47,744 bases of DNA from NCBI RefSeq assembly GCF_000439375.1, contig NZ_ATMI01000052.1:1-47744 (forward strand), written 5' to 3'. Within the stretch, counting starts at the first letter, position 1. Every line of letters begins with the position of its first letter. Position numbers and translations under genes: made by a program. The notes below the pieces were generated by a model that was not told the origin of the DNA, ran no database searches, and saw only the letters and a program-made list of their open reading frames with translations. Source of the stretch: Tatumella saanichensis. Its GTDB lineage: Bacteria > Pseudomonadota > Gammaproteobacteria > Enterobacterales > Enterobacteriaceae. Below are positions 21,741 to 29,058 of this stretch, piece by piece.

Positions 21741-22351
21741 GTGTGTACAAAGCGATCAGCGCCGTAGCCAAGGAAATGGCTGAGAAAGGCATCAGTAAGG
21801 ACAGAGAAAACCAGCAGCAACGATTTATGTTTCGGGGTATCGACCAAGTCTATAACGCTCTAGCTCCGGCCCTTGTGCGGAATGGACTGCTTATCCTGCC
21901 GCGCATCGTTGACAGAACGGTCACCGAACGAGCCACTAAAAATGGAGGCCTGCTGTTTTATGTGGTGGTAAAGGCCGAGTTCGACTTCGTTGGCGTCGAG
22001 GATGGCAGCATTCACACGGTGACTACTTATGGCGAAGCTATGGATAGCGGAGACAAAGCAACGAACAAGGCCATGTCGATCGCCTACAAATATGCTGCAT
22101 TCCAGACTTTCTGTATTCCCACGGAGGAAACGGCTGTGGATGCGGATAGTGAAGTGCATCACCCAACAGCAATGAACCCCGATGATGCTGTGTCCACGTT
22201 CAGCAATGAAGCCTCCCTCGCGACCAATGAAGCACAGTTGACCGAGCTTTATCGAACCGCCTGGGCCGCGGTTGGTGAATCAAAGCAGCATCAGCAGAAG
22301 GTTGTCGAAATCTTCAAACTCAGAAAATCAGACTTTAAGGCGGCAGCATAA
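21737..22351 (+). CDS. erf: ERF-family single-strand annealing recombinase
   Basis: 204 residues from ATG at 21737. It has the ERF pattern: FMFRGIDQVYNALAPALVRNG, then TYGEAMDSGDKATNKAMSIAYKY followed by AFQTFCIPTEE. ERF proteins anneal complementary strands to circularise and recombine phage DNA. The C-terminal tail is less conserved. It overlaps the upstream gene as ATGA and is followed at once by SSB, a common recombination module. Confidence 0.92.
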   Translation: MSVYKAISAVAKEMAEKGISKDRENQQQRFMFRGIDQVYNALAPALVRNGLLILPRIVDRTVTERATKNGGLLFYVVVKAEFDFVGVEDGSIHTVTTYGEAMDSGDKATNKAMSIAYKYAAFQTFCIPTEETAVDADSEVHHPTAMNPDDAVSTFSNEASLATNEAQLTELYRTAWAAVGESKQHQQKVVEIFKLRKSDFKAAA

Positions 22352-22861
22352 ATGGCAAGTAAAGGCATAAACAGAATGACACTCGTTGGCCGGCTGGGTC
22401 AGGACCCGGAATTACGCTACTCACCATCCGGAACCTGCTTCGCCAACCTGTCAGTGGCAACATCCGAGCAGTGGCGTGATAAGCAGACCGGAGAGCAGAA
22501 GGAACTAACGGAATGGCACCGCGTAGTTATCAGCGGGAAGCCGGCAGAAGTGGCTGGAGAGTATCTGCGTAAGGGATCGGAGGTTTACCTGGAAGGTAAG
22601 CTGCAAACCCGAAAGTGGCAGGACCAATCAGGAGCTGACCGGTACACCACAGAGATTCGTGTGGGTGTAGGCGGTACGATGCAGATGCTAGGAGGTCGGC
22701 AGGATAACTCAGGCGCACCGTCAGGAAATCAGCAGTCTGGGCGTAGCCAGCCACCAACTAACCGGCAATCCAGTGGAGGCAGCCGAGCGCAGACAAATAA
22801 CCTGCCACCTAGCAGCGAGCCTCCGATGGACTTCGATGACGATTTCGACATTCCATTTTAA
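22352..22861 (+). CDS. ssb: Single-stranded DNA-binding protein
   Basis: 169 residues. OB-fold start [20 protein letters not shown] is typical of SSB. The linker is Gln/Ser/Pro-rich, and the end DDDFDIPF is the acidic tip that recruits recombination and replication proteins. It starts right after the erf stop. Phage-encoded; cooperates with ERF and NinB. Confidence 0.95.
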   Translation: MASKGINRMTLVGRLGQDPELRYSPSGTCFANLSVATSEQWRDKQTGEQKELTEWHRVVISGKPAEVAGEYLRKGSEVYLEGKLQTRKWQDQSGADRYTTEIRVGVGGTMQMLGGRQDNSGAPSGNQQSGRSQPPTNRQSSGGSRAQTNNLPPSSEPPMDFDDDFDIPF

Positions 22862-22875
22862 TCAAGGAGGCAGGC

Positions 22876-23322
22876 ATGAAAACTTGTACGCGATGCGGTG
22901 AGCACAAGCCCCTTGAGGGCTTTCAGATAAGAAGCGCCTCCAAAGACGGACTGACTGCCTCATGCAAGGAGTGCTTAAAAAAATACGATCGTCTGCGGGC
23001 CAACTTACCACACAGAGTAAAAGCCCGAATGGATTACCAAAAGACTACTTCAGGTATGAAGGCTTCAAATAAGGCAAAAAGGGATTTTGTCCTCAGAAAT
23101 CCGCATAAGCGAATGGCGCATATCAAAGTCGGAAATGCCCTGAGGTCTGGAAGATTATCTAGGCCTGATTGTTGTGAAAACTGCAAACAAAAATGCAGGC
23201 CCGAAGCGCATCATTGCGATTACGGCAAGCCATTAGATGTCAAGTGGTTATGCAAGTCCTGCCACGTTCAGTGGCACAAATATCATAAGCCAGTAATCCC
23301 CCTCCCCACTCTAACCAAATAA
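22876..23322 (+). CDS. HNH-like zinc-finger endonuclease
   Basis: 148 residues, start after TCAAGGAGGCAGGC. An N-terminal zinc pair (CTRCGEHKPLEGF...CKECLKKYDR) is followed by a basic linker and a second block CCENCKQKCRPEAHHCDYG then WLCKSCHVQWHKYH, which has the cysteines and histidines of an HNH nuclease. Such free-standing genes may be homing endonucleases or phage nucleases. Only the zinc-binding pattern is firm. Confidence 0.7.
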   Translation: MKTCTRCGEHKPLEGFQIRSASKDGLTASCKECLKKYDRLRANLPHRVKARMDYQKTTSGMKASNKAKRDFVLRNPHKRMAHIKVGNALRSGRLSRPDCCENCKQKCRPEAHHCDYGKPLDVKWLCKSCHVQWHKYHKPVIPLPTLTK

Positions 23323-23331
23323 GGCCACATC

Positions 23332-23718
23332 ATGAACCTGTCACCGGAAGAATCGGCGGTATTGTCACGCCTGCCAGAAAGGTATCGAGACATCGAAACT
23401 CGCAATGTCCTCCGGATGGCAGAGCGTGAACGCAAGGAATGGCTGGTCAGACAACGGATTGTCATGGGCTGCATGGATGCGGTCGAGGCTGCGAATAATG
23501 GGCAAGAGCACCCACAGCTTAATCAGATGGTGCCTCGAACACTGCAACGGATTGCGCATTTGGAGACATCAATACGACCGCCGGCCCCACAATGGATTGT
23601 GGACAAGAAGCGGGAAAAGGTCGCCGAGGGGTGGCACAGGGCTGCACAGAACGGTGGAATTCCGGGAATCATCATTCCGACTGCAAACACTCAAGGCCGC
23701 GGTGGCTTTGGCGATTAA
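23332..23718 (+). CDS. Phage protein of unknown function
   Basis: 128 residues, helical and basic in the N-terminal two thirds (LPERYRDIETRNVLRMAERERKE is split by no motif), with Arg/Trp-rich WIVDKKREKVAEGWHRAAQ and a Gly-rich end. It starts 9 bases after the HNH gene. No family recognised. Confidence 0.65.
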   Translation: MNLSPEESAVLSRLPERYRDIETRNVLRMAERERKEWLVRQRIVMGCMDAVEAANNGQEHPQLNQMVPRTLQRIAHLETSIRPPAPQWIVDKKREKVAEGWHRAAQNGGIPGIIIPTANTQGRGGFGD

Positions 23719-23758
23719 TCACCCTCCCTATCCGGAGGGTTACTTATTGGAGGGGAAA

Positions 23759-24145
23759 GTGAAACCAATAACCGAAGAACAACGCCAGGAATTGATTGAA
23801 TTTATCCTAGCTGCGCAAGAATCTATGGGCGGAAATGAGCCTGTTAATCCCAACAAATTCGACATAGAAAAAATGACGCCGGGTGTGTTTGAAATCGCCC
23901 TCGCATCCCTGACGGCTGAAGCAAAGTATGCAAGACCTTTCGGCACTGATGGTGAAACATTAATTCAATGTGATGCTGAGCACGAAGAGGCAATTCCGCT
24001 TTACACCGCCCCGCCAGTGACGGTGATTAAGTTGCCTGACTGGAGCCAAGTAAGTCCCGATGGGCTTCTGGATATCAACGCGGACCTTGCAAGGTACCAC
24101 TATTGGGAGGAAATCAAGCGCCTCAACGGACTGGAACAATCATGA
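23759..24145 (+). CDS. Ead/Ea22-like accessory phage protein
   Basis: 128 residues from GTG at 23759, chosen because GGAGGGGAAA precedes it; a longer reading frame upstream lies inside the preceding gene. The end contains AIPLYTAPPVTVIKLPDW, and the LYTAPP motif is common in Ead/Ea22-type accessory proteins of lambdoid phages. Function unknown. Its stop overlaps the next ATG. Confidence 0.55.
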   Translation: MKPITEEQRQELIEFILAAQESMGGNEPVNPNKFDIEKMTPGVFEIALASLTAEAKYARPFGTDGETLIQCDAEHEEAIPLYTAPPVTVIKLPDWSQVSPDGLLDINADLARYHYWEEIKRLNGLEQS

Positions 24146-24243
24146 CCCAGATAACCTCTCGCATACTGGCAGGTAACTACCCTGCTTTCATTAAACGAAT
24201 AGCGTTCCGCATTGCTCTGTGGGATGCGTACAGGAGGAAGTGA
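24142..24243 (+). CDS. Small basic phage peptide
   Basis: 33 residues, both ends overlapping neighbours (ATGA and TGATG). Basic and hydrophobic: ILAGNYPAFIKRIAFRIALW. The overlaps argue for translation; no family recognised. Its last codons supply the AGGAGG site for the methyltransferase gene. Confidence 0.45.
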   Translation: MTQITSRILAGNYPAFIKRIAFRIALWDAYRRK

Positions 24244-24722
24244 TGGATACGCCAGTACTGGATATGTGCTGCGGCTCTCGAATGTTCTGGTTTAATAAAT
24301 CTGATGCACGGGCAACATTTTGCGACATCCGAGCCGAGCAACACACCCTATGCGATGGACGCGCACTGAATATATCCCCTGACATTATCGCCGATTTCCG
24401 TAACCTTCCTTTTCCTGATAATTCATTCGCTCAAGTCGTTTTTGACCCACCCCACCTTGTTCGGGCTGGTGAAAATGGATGGATGCGGAAAAAATATGGG
24501 GCGCTGGATAAGGATAACTGGCAGCAGGATATTACTGATGGTTTTCGCGAAGCTTTTCGGGTGTTGCGGCCACACGGAACGCTGATTTTCAAATGGAATG
24601 AAACACAGGTACCTGTGAAGCAAGTCATCGCCCTAACCGACCAGGTACCGACTATCTGGCAGCGCACCGGTAAAGGGGATAAAACGCACTGGATTATATT
24701 TCTCAAGGAGCCACCCGCATGA
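24243..24722 (+). CDS. Orphan phage SAM-dependent methyltransferase
   Basis: 159 residues from ATG at 24243 after AGGAGG. It has a class I methyltransferase core: VLDMCCGSRMFWFNK as the SAM-binding motif I, an acidic FCDIRAEQH at motif II, and VVFDPPHLVRAG as motif IV. DPPH in place of DPPY suggests an amino-methylating DNA (or other) methyltransferase. No restriction enzyme is nearby, so it may protect or mark phage DNA. Target unknown. Confidence 0.72.
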   Translation: MDTPVLDMCCGSRMFWFNKSDARATFCDIRAEQHTLCDGRALNISPDIIADFRNLPFPDNSFAQVVFDPPHLVRAGENGWMRKKYGALDKDNWQQDITDGFREAFRVLRPHGTLIFKWNETQVPVKQVIALTDQVPTIWQRTGKGDKTHWIIFLKEPPA

Positions 24723-24886
24723 TACTCGCCGTATACGTCATCCTCATTATCTCCGGTAACCAGGCAACTCCCCTCACTGAAACAATCTACCCCACCCAAT
24801 CACAATGCGAGCATCAGATAGAGGCTATGAAAGATATTCAGCCTAAGCATGAGCTTGTGTGTGGTGAAGTAAGAAGGAATACATGA
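24719..24886 (+). CDS. Small exported phage protein, DUF1482-like
   Basis: 55 residues. A short hydrophobic N-terminus (MILAVYVILIISGNQ) is followed by a polar part with two cysteines (SQCEHQIEAMKD and LVCGEV). This layout recalls DUF1482 phage proteins. Both ends overlap neighbouring genes as ATGA. Confidence 0.5.
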   Translation: MILAVYVILIISGNQATPLTETIYPTQSQCEHQIEAMKDIQPKHELVCGEVRRNT

Positions 24887-25179
24887 TGTTTAGTTTTATG
24901 AGGTATCTGAAAAATACCAAGTTGGTTATAGGCCAAATTAGAAATGGAGAGTGGATTCCCCGTGAAAATGGATGTGATGGAAAAATCTATAGCGCCCACC
25001 GAAATAGGCACAAGCTATGGTTAGCAAATGGCCCTTTCTTTTGTGAGGTGGTAGAAATTGATGGGGTTAGATGCAGGAAGGCTTTCGGGATTATCCTTCG
25101 TCATGTTGTTTGGTGGGCTGGCGCGAGAAAATTGCGTGGAGTAAAAGCAATACCTCCAACCCCTGACTTGGGTGATTAG
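24883..25179 (+). CDS. Phage protein of unknown function
   Basis: 98 residues starting MMFSFMRYLKNTKLVIG. It contains GKIYSAHRNRHKLWLANGPF and a conserved-looking FGIILRHVVWWAGARKL. Codon use is more AT-rich than neighbours in the first half. It overlaps the previous gene. No family recognised. Confidence 0.55.
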   Translation: MMFSFMRYLKNTKLVIGQIRNGEWIPRENGCDGKIYSAHRNRHKLWLANGPFFCEVVEIDGVRCRKAFGIILRHVVWWAGARKLRGVKAIPPTPDLGD

Positions 25180-25187
25180 AGGGGTAT

Positions 25188-25424
25188 ATGATGCGCGAGG
25201 TTATCCGCGGTGATACCGAGCCAGTGCATATCGTGGTAGCCAGTAAAGCAATTGATAAGCACCGATTGAAGTACGGAACTGGCAATAAGTATCACCATGT
25301 CGTGTATTCAGTCGGCTACCGTGACCGGCATTATCAAATCGAAGTAGTCACCAGAAAGACAACCATATCCGCAACGGTAATAACCGGATGCAGGAACCTA
25401 TCAAGAGTTCATCACGAACAATAA
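25188..25424 (+). CDS. Phage protein of unknown function upstream of xis
   Basis: 78 residues (or 77 from the second Met). Basic and beta-rich (PVHIVVASKAIDKHR, then HHVVYSVGYRDRHYQIEVV). No motif recognised. It stands in the early operon next to the excisionase gene. Confidence 0.5.
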   Translation: MMREVIRGDTEPVHIVVASKAIDKHRLKYGTGNKYHHVVYSVGYRDRHYQIEVVTRKTTISATVITGCRNLSRVHHEQ

Positions 25425-25497
25425 ATCAACCCACCCTATTCCCGCACCGGTCACCGGCGGCATCGTCGTGCCTGCGGGTTGGGTAAAGGAGAATGCT

Positions 25498-25695
25498 ATG
25501 CACGTAGAACCAGGGGCATTGGTCACGATGAAATTTATCGAGGCCAATACCGGATATAAAAAATCCTACCTTTATAGCCAGATCGCTAAAGGTAATTTGG
25601 CGCCACCACTAAAGCGAGGTCACAAAAGCCTGTGGCGCGTCGAAGATGTACAGAAGTTTCAGCAGTATCTACAGGACGGAGCAACTCAGCATTAA
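25498..25695 (+). CDS. xis: Excisionase, AlpA/MerR-like winged helix
   Basis: 65 residues from ATG at 25498 after AAAGGAGAATGCT. The start MHVEPGALVTMKFIEANTGY and SYLYSQIAKGNLAPPLKRG then LWRVEDVQKF match the AlpA/excisionase-type HTH-17 fold. It should bend DNA to help Int excise the prophage. It is convergent with int: the two stop codons share TTAA at 25692-25695. Confidence 0.75.
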   Translation: MHVEPGALVTMKFIEANTGYKKSYLYSQIAKGNLAPPLKRGHKSLWRVEDVQKFQQYLQDGATQH

Positions 25696-26849
25696 CCCCT
25701 GCAGCAGTCATCTATCCAGTCAGCCCACCACTGCATCATTTCTCGCCTTTTCTCACTATACTGCGCATGGTTATATATGCCACGGATGGCATTACCATCA
25801 GAGTGAGCAAGCTGCTTCTCAATCACTTCTGTCGGCCAGCCATTATCGTGCAGTATTGTACTGAACTGATGACGGAAACCATGACCAGAAGAAATACCCT
25901 CATACCCTATTCGCTTAATAACCTGCAGGACAGCGCCCTCACTAATAGGCTTAGAGCGATCATTCCGACCTGGAAAGACCAAGCCAGTAACTTCAGTAAT
26001 TGGGTGCAAATTTTTTAGCAGCCAGTAAACCTGATCGCTCATTGGCACAAAGTGGACTTTCCTTCCTTTCATGAATTCGGCATCAATGGTTATCATCCGG
26101 TTGTCAAAGTCCACGTTACTCCAACGCATCGACCTCATCTCAAGCGTGCGCATCGCTGTGTACTGCAGAAGTCGAGTGGCACTGATGGTGATCTGGCTGC
26201 CAGTATGGGATGAAAGTGCTCGGTTGAAACCCGGTATCTGCTCTGCAGTCAGGTAGGGATAGTTCTTCTTTCGGTACCCACGCATAGCATCGGCCAGATC
26301 GGGTGATGGGTTGTACTTCGCGCGCCCAGTAACAATCGCGTATTTGAATACTTCCCCACACCGACGGCGAGCTTTGTTCGCGCGTTCGTGAGCGCCCCTA
26401 TTTTCAAAAAGGCGGATCACTGAAAGAATATCCATCGGTTCAATCGTATTGATATCCCTGCTTCCGATCATCGGCAATATGTCATCTTTGAACATGCCGA
26501 GTAACTCAGAGGCATATCCTTCAGACCACACCTGCTTTTTATTGCTATACCATTCATCAAAAATTGAGGCGAAGGAATTATCTGCCTGACCGCGGCGACC
26601 GGCCTGCATCGGATCATCTCCAAGCGCCAGCGTTCTCTTCGCCTCAAAGGCTTTTACTCTCGCATCCTGCAGTGTAATGAATGGGTATTTACCCAAGGTC
26701 ATGACCTTTTCTTTACCCAGCATATGATAGCGAAGCTGCCAAACCTTCTTGCCTGAGACTGGGACGTAAAGGTAGAGGCCGTCAGCATCGAGAAGTCGGT
26801 AAGGTTTTTCTTTCGGCTTAGCCGATTCAATCTGCTTAACGGTCAACAT
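25692..26849 (-). CDS. int: Tyrosine integrase (P4 type, DUF4102 arm-binding domain)
   Basis: 385 residues. The N-terminal DUF4102 part reads TVKQIESAKPKEKPYRLLDADG then LYLYVPVSGKKVWQLRY. The catalytic domain has the first Arg in LLQYTAMRTLEMRSMRW, the HxxR motif in GHGFRHQFSTILHDNGW, and the nucleophile Tyr in YNHAQYSEKRREMMQWW. It integrates the phage into the tRNA-Arg gene just beyond its start. It is read leftward, opposite to xis and away from the tRNA. Confidence 0.95.
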   Translation of the reverse strand: MLTVKQIESAKPKEKPYRLLDADGLYLYVPVSGKKVWQLRYHMLGKEKVMTLGKYPFITLQDARVKAFEAKRTLALGDDPMQAGRRGQADNSFASIFDEWYSNKKQVWSEGYASELLGMFKDDILPMIGSRDINTIEPMDILSVIRLFENRGAHERANKARRRCGEVFKYAIVTGRAKYNPSPDLADAMRGYRKKNYPYLTAEQIPGFNRALSSHTGSQITISATRLLQYTAMRTLEMRSMRWSNVDFDNRMITIDAEFMKGRKVHFVPMSDQVYWLLKNLHPITEVTGLVFPGRNDRSKPISEGAVLQVIKRIGYEGISSGHGFRHQFSTILHDNGWPTEVIEKQLAHSDGNAIRGIYNHAQYSEKRREMMQWWADWIDDCCRG

Positions 26850-26850
26850 T

Positions 26851-26895
26851 GGGTAAAATATTCCGAGTAAAAAATTTTACCCAACTTTTACCCAA
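26851..26895. repeat. Candidate integrase arm-type or autoregulatory repeats
   Basis: TTTTACCCAA occurs twice, at 26875-26884 and 26886-26895, in 11-base phase, and GGGTAAAA at 26851-26858 is the inverse half. They lie directly in front of int, between it and the tRNA attachment site. Confidence 0.5.
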
Positions 26896-27009
26896 GAAAG
26901 TATGCGGCTGTCAACGGACGTGTATGGATGGCTATGGAAAGTTATTTATGATGAAGCCAGTGATTACGGGAAATCCTTGGAGGGTAGTGGACGGTGATGG
27001 AAGGCACAC

Positions 27010-27084
27010 TGGTGTCCCCTGCAGGAATCGAACCTGCAACTAGCCCTTAGGAGGGGCTTGTTATATCCGTTTAACTAAGGAGAC
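27010..27084 (-). tRNA. argW: tRNA-Arg (anticodon CCU), prophage attachment site
   Basis: Read leftward from 27084, the acceptor arm GTCTCCT pairs with AGGGGAC, discriminator A and encoded CCA follow. The anticodon arm AGCCC-CTCCTAA-GGGCT places CCU as anticodon, and the T arm is GCAGG-TTCGATT-CCTGC. It matches argW of Escherichia coli, a known integration site. The 3' end faces int, so integration has recreated an intact gene. Confidence 0.93.
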
Positions 27085-27393
27085 CTAGACACCGGAAAGT
27101 CTCTGGTGCTGGCGGCTATAGTAGCGTAAATAGCTACTTTATAACAAGTATTAGTACAGTTAGCCGTTATCAAGCCTGTAACGCGACAGCAGCTTGGCCC
27201 TAATATCGTCGAGATAAATAAAAAACTGACAACGCTCGAGTTCAGGATACGTCTCTTAAGGGCGAATGGGGAAGACGGGCAGAATGAGTGCCAAGGCCTC
27301 AAAAAATAATTATGCATACAAAAATGATGCCACGGTATATAGGCGCTACCCGCACTGCACTCCCCCCGCCGAATCCCCCCTAACCGACAAAAT

Positions 27394-27423
27394 CACTGCC
27401 ACTGTTTCTCGGCAGCGGCAGTG
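27394..27423 (-). terminator. Possible terminator of the T6SS operon
   Basis: CACTGCC (27394-27400) and GGCAGTG (27417-27423) form a perfect 7-base stem 8 bases after the tssJ stop, followed leftward by ATTTTGT. The T-tract is weak. From 27085 to 27393 no convincing gene is seen. Confidence 0.5.
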
Positions 27424-27431
27424 AACTTGAG

Positions 27432-28001
27432 CTAGCCACCACTGCCTTGGGAGGCATTTTTAAGGGGCAGTAAGTTCAAGCCATTGTTCCCCGCTTCGAC
27501 GACCCGTGGTCTGTCCGGCTCCAACTCATTACGTTTTAGTACCTGCTTCCAATGATTCGTGTTCATCTGTGGGTCACGGAATAACCCGATGACCGCCACA
27601 TATTCTGTGTTCGCCTCCATGGGCATCGTTAGGCTGACATCTGCCCCAGGTTTCAGCACCAGGTCGCGGCTGGCCAGCAGGTCACCGCTTAATGCACTTT
27701 CACCCTCGCTGATCAGCTGCTGGTAGACCAGTTTATCGAAGGCTTTACGATCCCGTAATTGCCAGACCCGGATGACCACCGATTCCGACAGAGAATTATT
27801 CTCTCGGCTATCCGTGTTCAAGGCTTCCCTGGCAGTCATATCCAAACGCAGTACTCGAATATTCTTATAAAACAGTGTATTAAACGTAGATTTAGTGCCC
27901 TCGGTGACGGTTTGTGTCAGTCCACACCCCGTTAAGCTAAGCGCCAATAACGGGATAAGACGGTAGGTAACTTTATTCAAAGAGGTAAGTAACACAGTCA
28001 T
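27432..28001 (-). CDS. tssJ: T6SS outer-membrane lipoprotein TssJ
   Basis: 189 residues from ATG at 28001. The signal peptide (LIPLLALSLTGCG) has lipobox LTGC. The mature part shows TssJ features: IRVWQLRDRKAFDKLVYQQL, GADVSLTMPMEANTEYVAVIG, then FRDP. TssJ anchors the TssJLM membrane complex in the outer membrane. It overlaps tssG by 29 bases and is the last gene of the leftward operon. Confidence 0.9.
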   Translation of the reverse strand: MTVLLTSLNKVTYRLIPLLALSLTGCGLTQTVTEGTKSTFNTLFYKNIRVLRLDMTAREALNTDSRENNSLSESVVIRVWQLRDRKAFDKLVYQQLISEGESALSGDLLASRDLVLKPGADVSLTMPMEANTEYVAVIGLFRDPQMNTNHWKQVLKRNELEPDRPRVVEAGNNGLNLLPLKNASQGSGG

Positions 28002-29058
28002 TTCCTTCTGTAGATGTCGCGGGATCCAACCCGCGGTAATAACCAAGCTCGGTGGTAAAGGTGGGCGGTAGTGTGGTGCAGATATCGTTTAAATCAGCGT
28101 CAAGGACGCCTATGCTCCCCAGCCAGAATGGGGCTTCTCCGAGAGGCGGAGGCGCCAGTAATGCGGTACTTATGGTCAATGTTATGCGGGCACGGAAACG
28201 CCAGCCTAGGTAGACTCTCACCATCACCAGAAAATCCTGATACAAGTCCCCTTCCGGTTTCCAGCCGATCATCTCCTGTGGGTCTTCGGTGCGTAGTGCG
28301 ATCAATAACTGACTGTTCGCTTCCCATAACTCATCACCTAGCGGAGTATTATTGTCCAACAGAAATCCCTGTTCCCCATAAAAGCCCGCTGGCTGACGGA
28401 GTGTCACCGCACGTAATGAATAGGGGCTGACAACCACTTGGGTGAAGGGTGCCAACAGCGTGACAATGGCCTGAATACCTTCCTGAGTTTTCCCTGGCTG
28501 ACGTAATACTCCCAACAGAGCCAGAAAACGCGACACTGGGGTGGCAATATGTTCAGCGGTGCCGGGAATGCCGAGACCCACCAGTCCTAGCAGTGCGCCG
28601 GAAATCGCATCTTTTCCACCTGCTTCAAAGGTGGCCGGATAAGAGTATTTGCGCCAGATACGATAAAACTGAGTGAGGAACCGATGGTTAAAAATATCCA
28701 GAAATCCCTGCATCGCTTCATGCCCTTCCCTACCTTGGCAAATATCATCCAAAAAGGCAGTTGGTAGGGGTGAATCGACGCCATACAACCCCAGAAAAGT
28801 GGTGCGGACCACGGGGATGTTTTCAGCGCCGATGTCATGGTGCTCAATAGTTTTAAGTTCGCTGACCGGAAAGCCCATCCCCGGATGGGGAGCAAATCTC
28901 ACCGCATCATCCCCCGGATGGCTGGTGGCACCCAAACCGGGCGCTGCCGGACGCTGTTTTTCCAGCAACTGACAAAAACGGTAGAAATTAATCTGTGGCA
29001 GTTCCGCCTCTAAACGCGGGGTTAACCAGGGATACGGCGATTGTGTTTCTCTTGCCAT
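27973..29058 (-). CDS. tssG: T6SS baseplate protein TssG
   Basis: 361 residues, within the family's usual length. It begins with a short helical region (INFYRFCQLLEKQRP) and contains VRFAPHPGMGFPVSELKTIE and TTFLGLYGVDSPLPTAF, both typical of TssG (VasB). TssG joins TssF and TssK in the baseplate wedge. It overlaps tssF upstream by 37 bases and tssJ downstream. Confidence 0.95.
   Translation of the reverse strand: MARETQSPYPWLTPRLEAELPQINFYRFCQLLEKQRPAAPGLGATSHPGDDAVRFAPHPGMGFPVSELKTIEHHDIGAENIPVVRTTFLGLYGVDSPLPTAFLDDICQGREGHEAMQGFLDIFNHRFLTQFYRIWRKYSYPATFEAGGKDAISGALLGLVGLGIPGTAEHIATPVSRFLALLGVLRQPGKTQEGIQAIVTLLAPFTQVVVSPYSLRAVTLRQPAGFYGEQGFLLDNNTPLGDELWEANSQLLIALRTEDPQEMIGWKPEGDLYQDFLVMVRVYLGWRFRARITLTISTALLAPPPLGEAPFWLGSIGVLDADLNDICTTLPPTFTTELGYYRGLDPATSTEGNDCVTYLFE

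Larger units (their letters stand above)
1..27012. mobile_element. Lambda-like prophage (left end outside window) integrated at tRNA-Arg(CCU)
   Basis: Continuous phage genes run from the left edge to the integrase at 25692-26849, beside the 3' end of a tRNA-Arg gene. Regulation and replication genes are lambda-like, with N, OR/OL, CI, Cro, CII, initiator, helicase, nin genes and Q recognisable. Head genes are of the epsilon15/BPP-1 podovirus type. No core gene seen here is broken, so the element could be functional, but tail genes and the left attachment site lie outside the window. The right boundary is placed at the tRNA 3' end by analogy with argW-integrating elements; the exact core sequence cannot be set without the left site. 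Confidence 0.93.

Noticed and set aside
26849-27043. 64-residue plus-strand frame between int and the tRNA
   Set aside because: It passes into the tRNA gene and occupies the attachment region; no ribosome binding site.
27075-27317. 80-residue leftward frame beside the tRNA
   Set aside because: It overlaps the tRNA gene, lacks a ribosome binding site and has no domain features.
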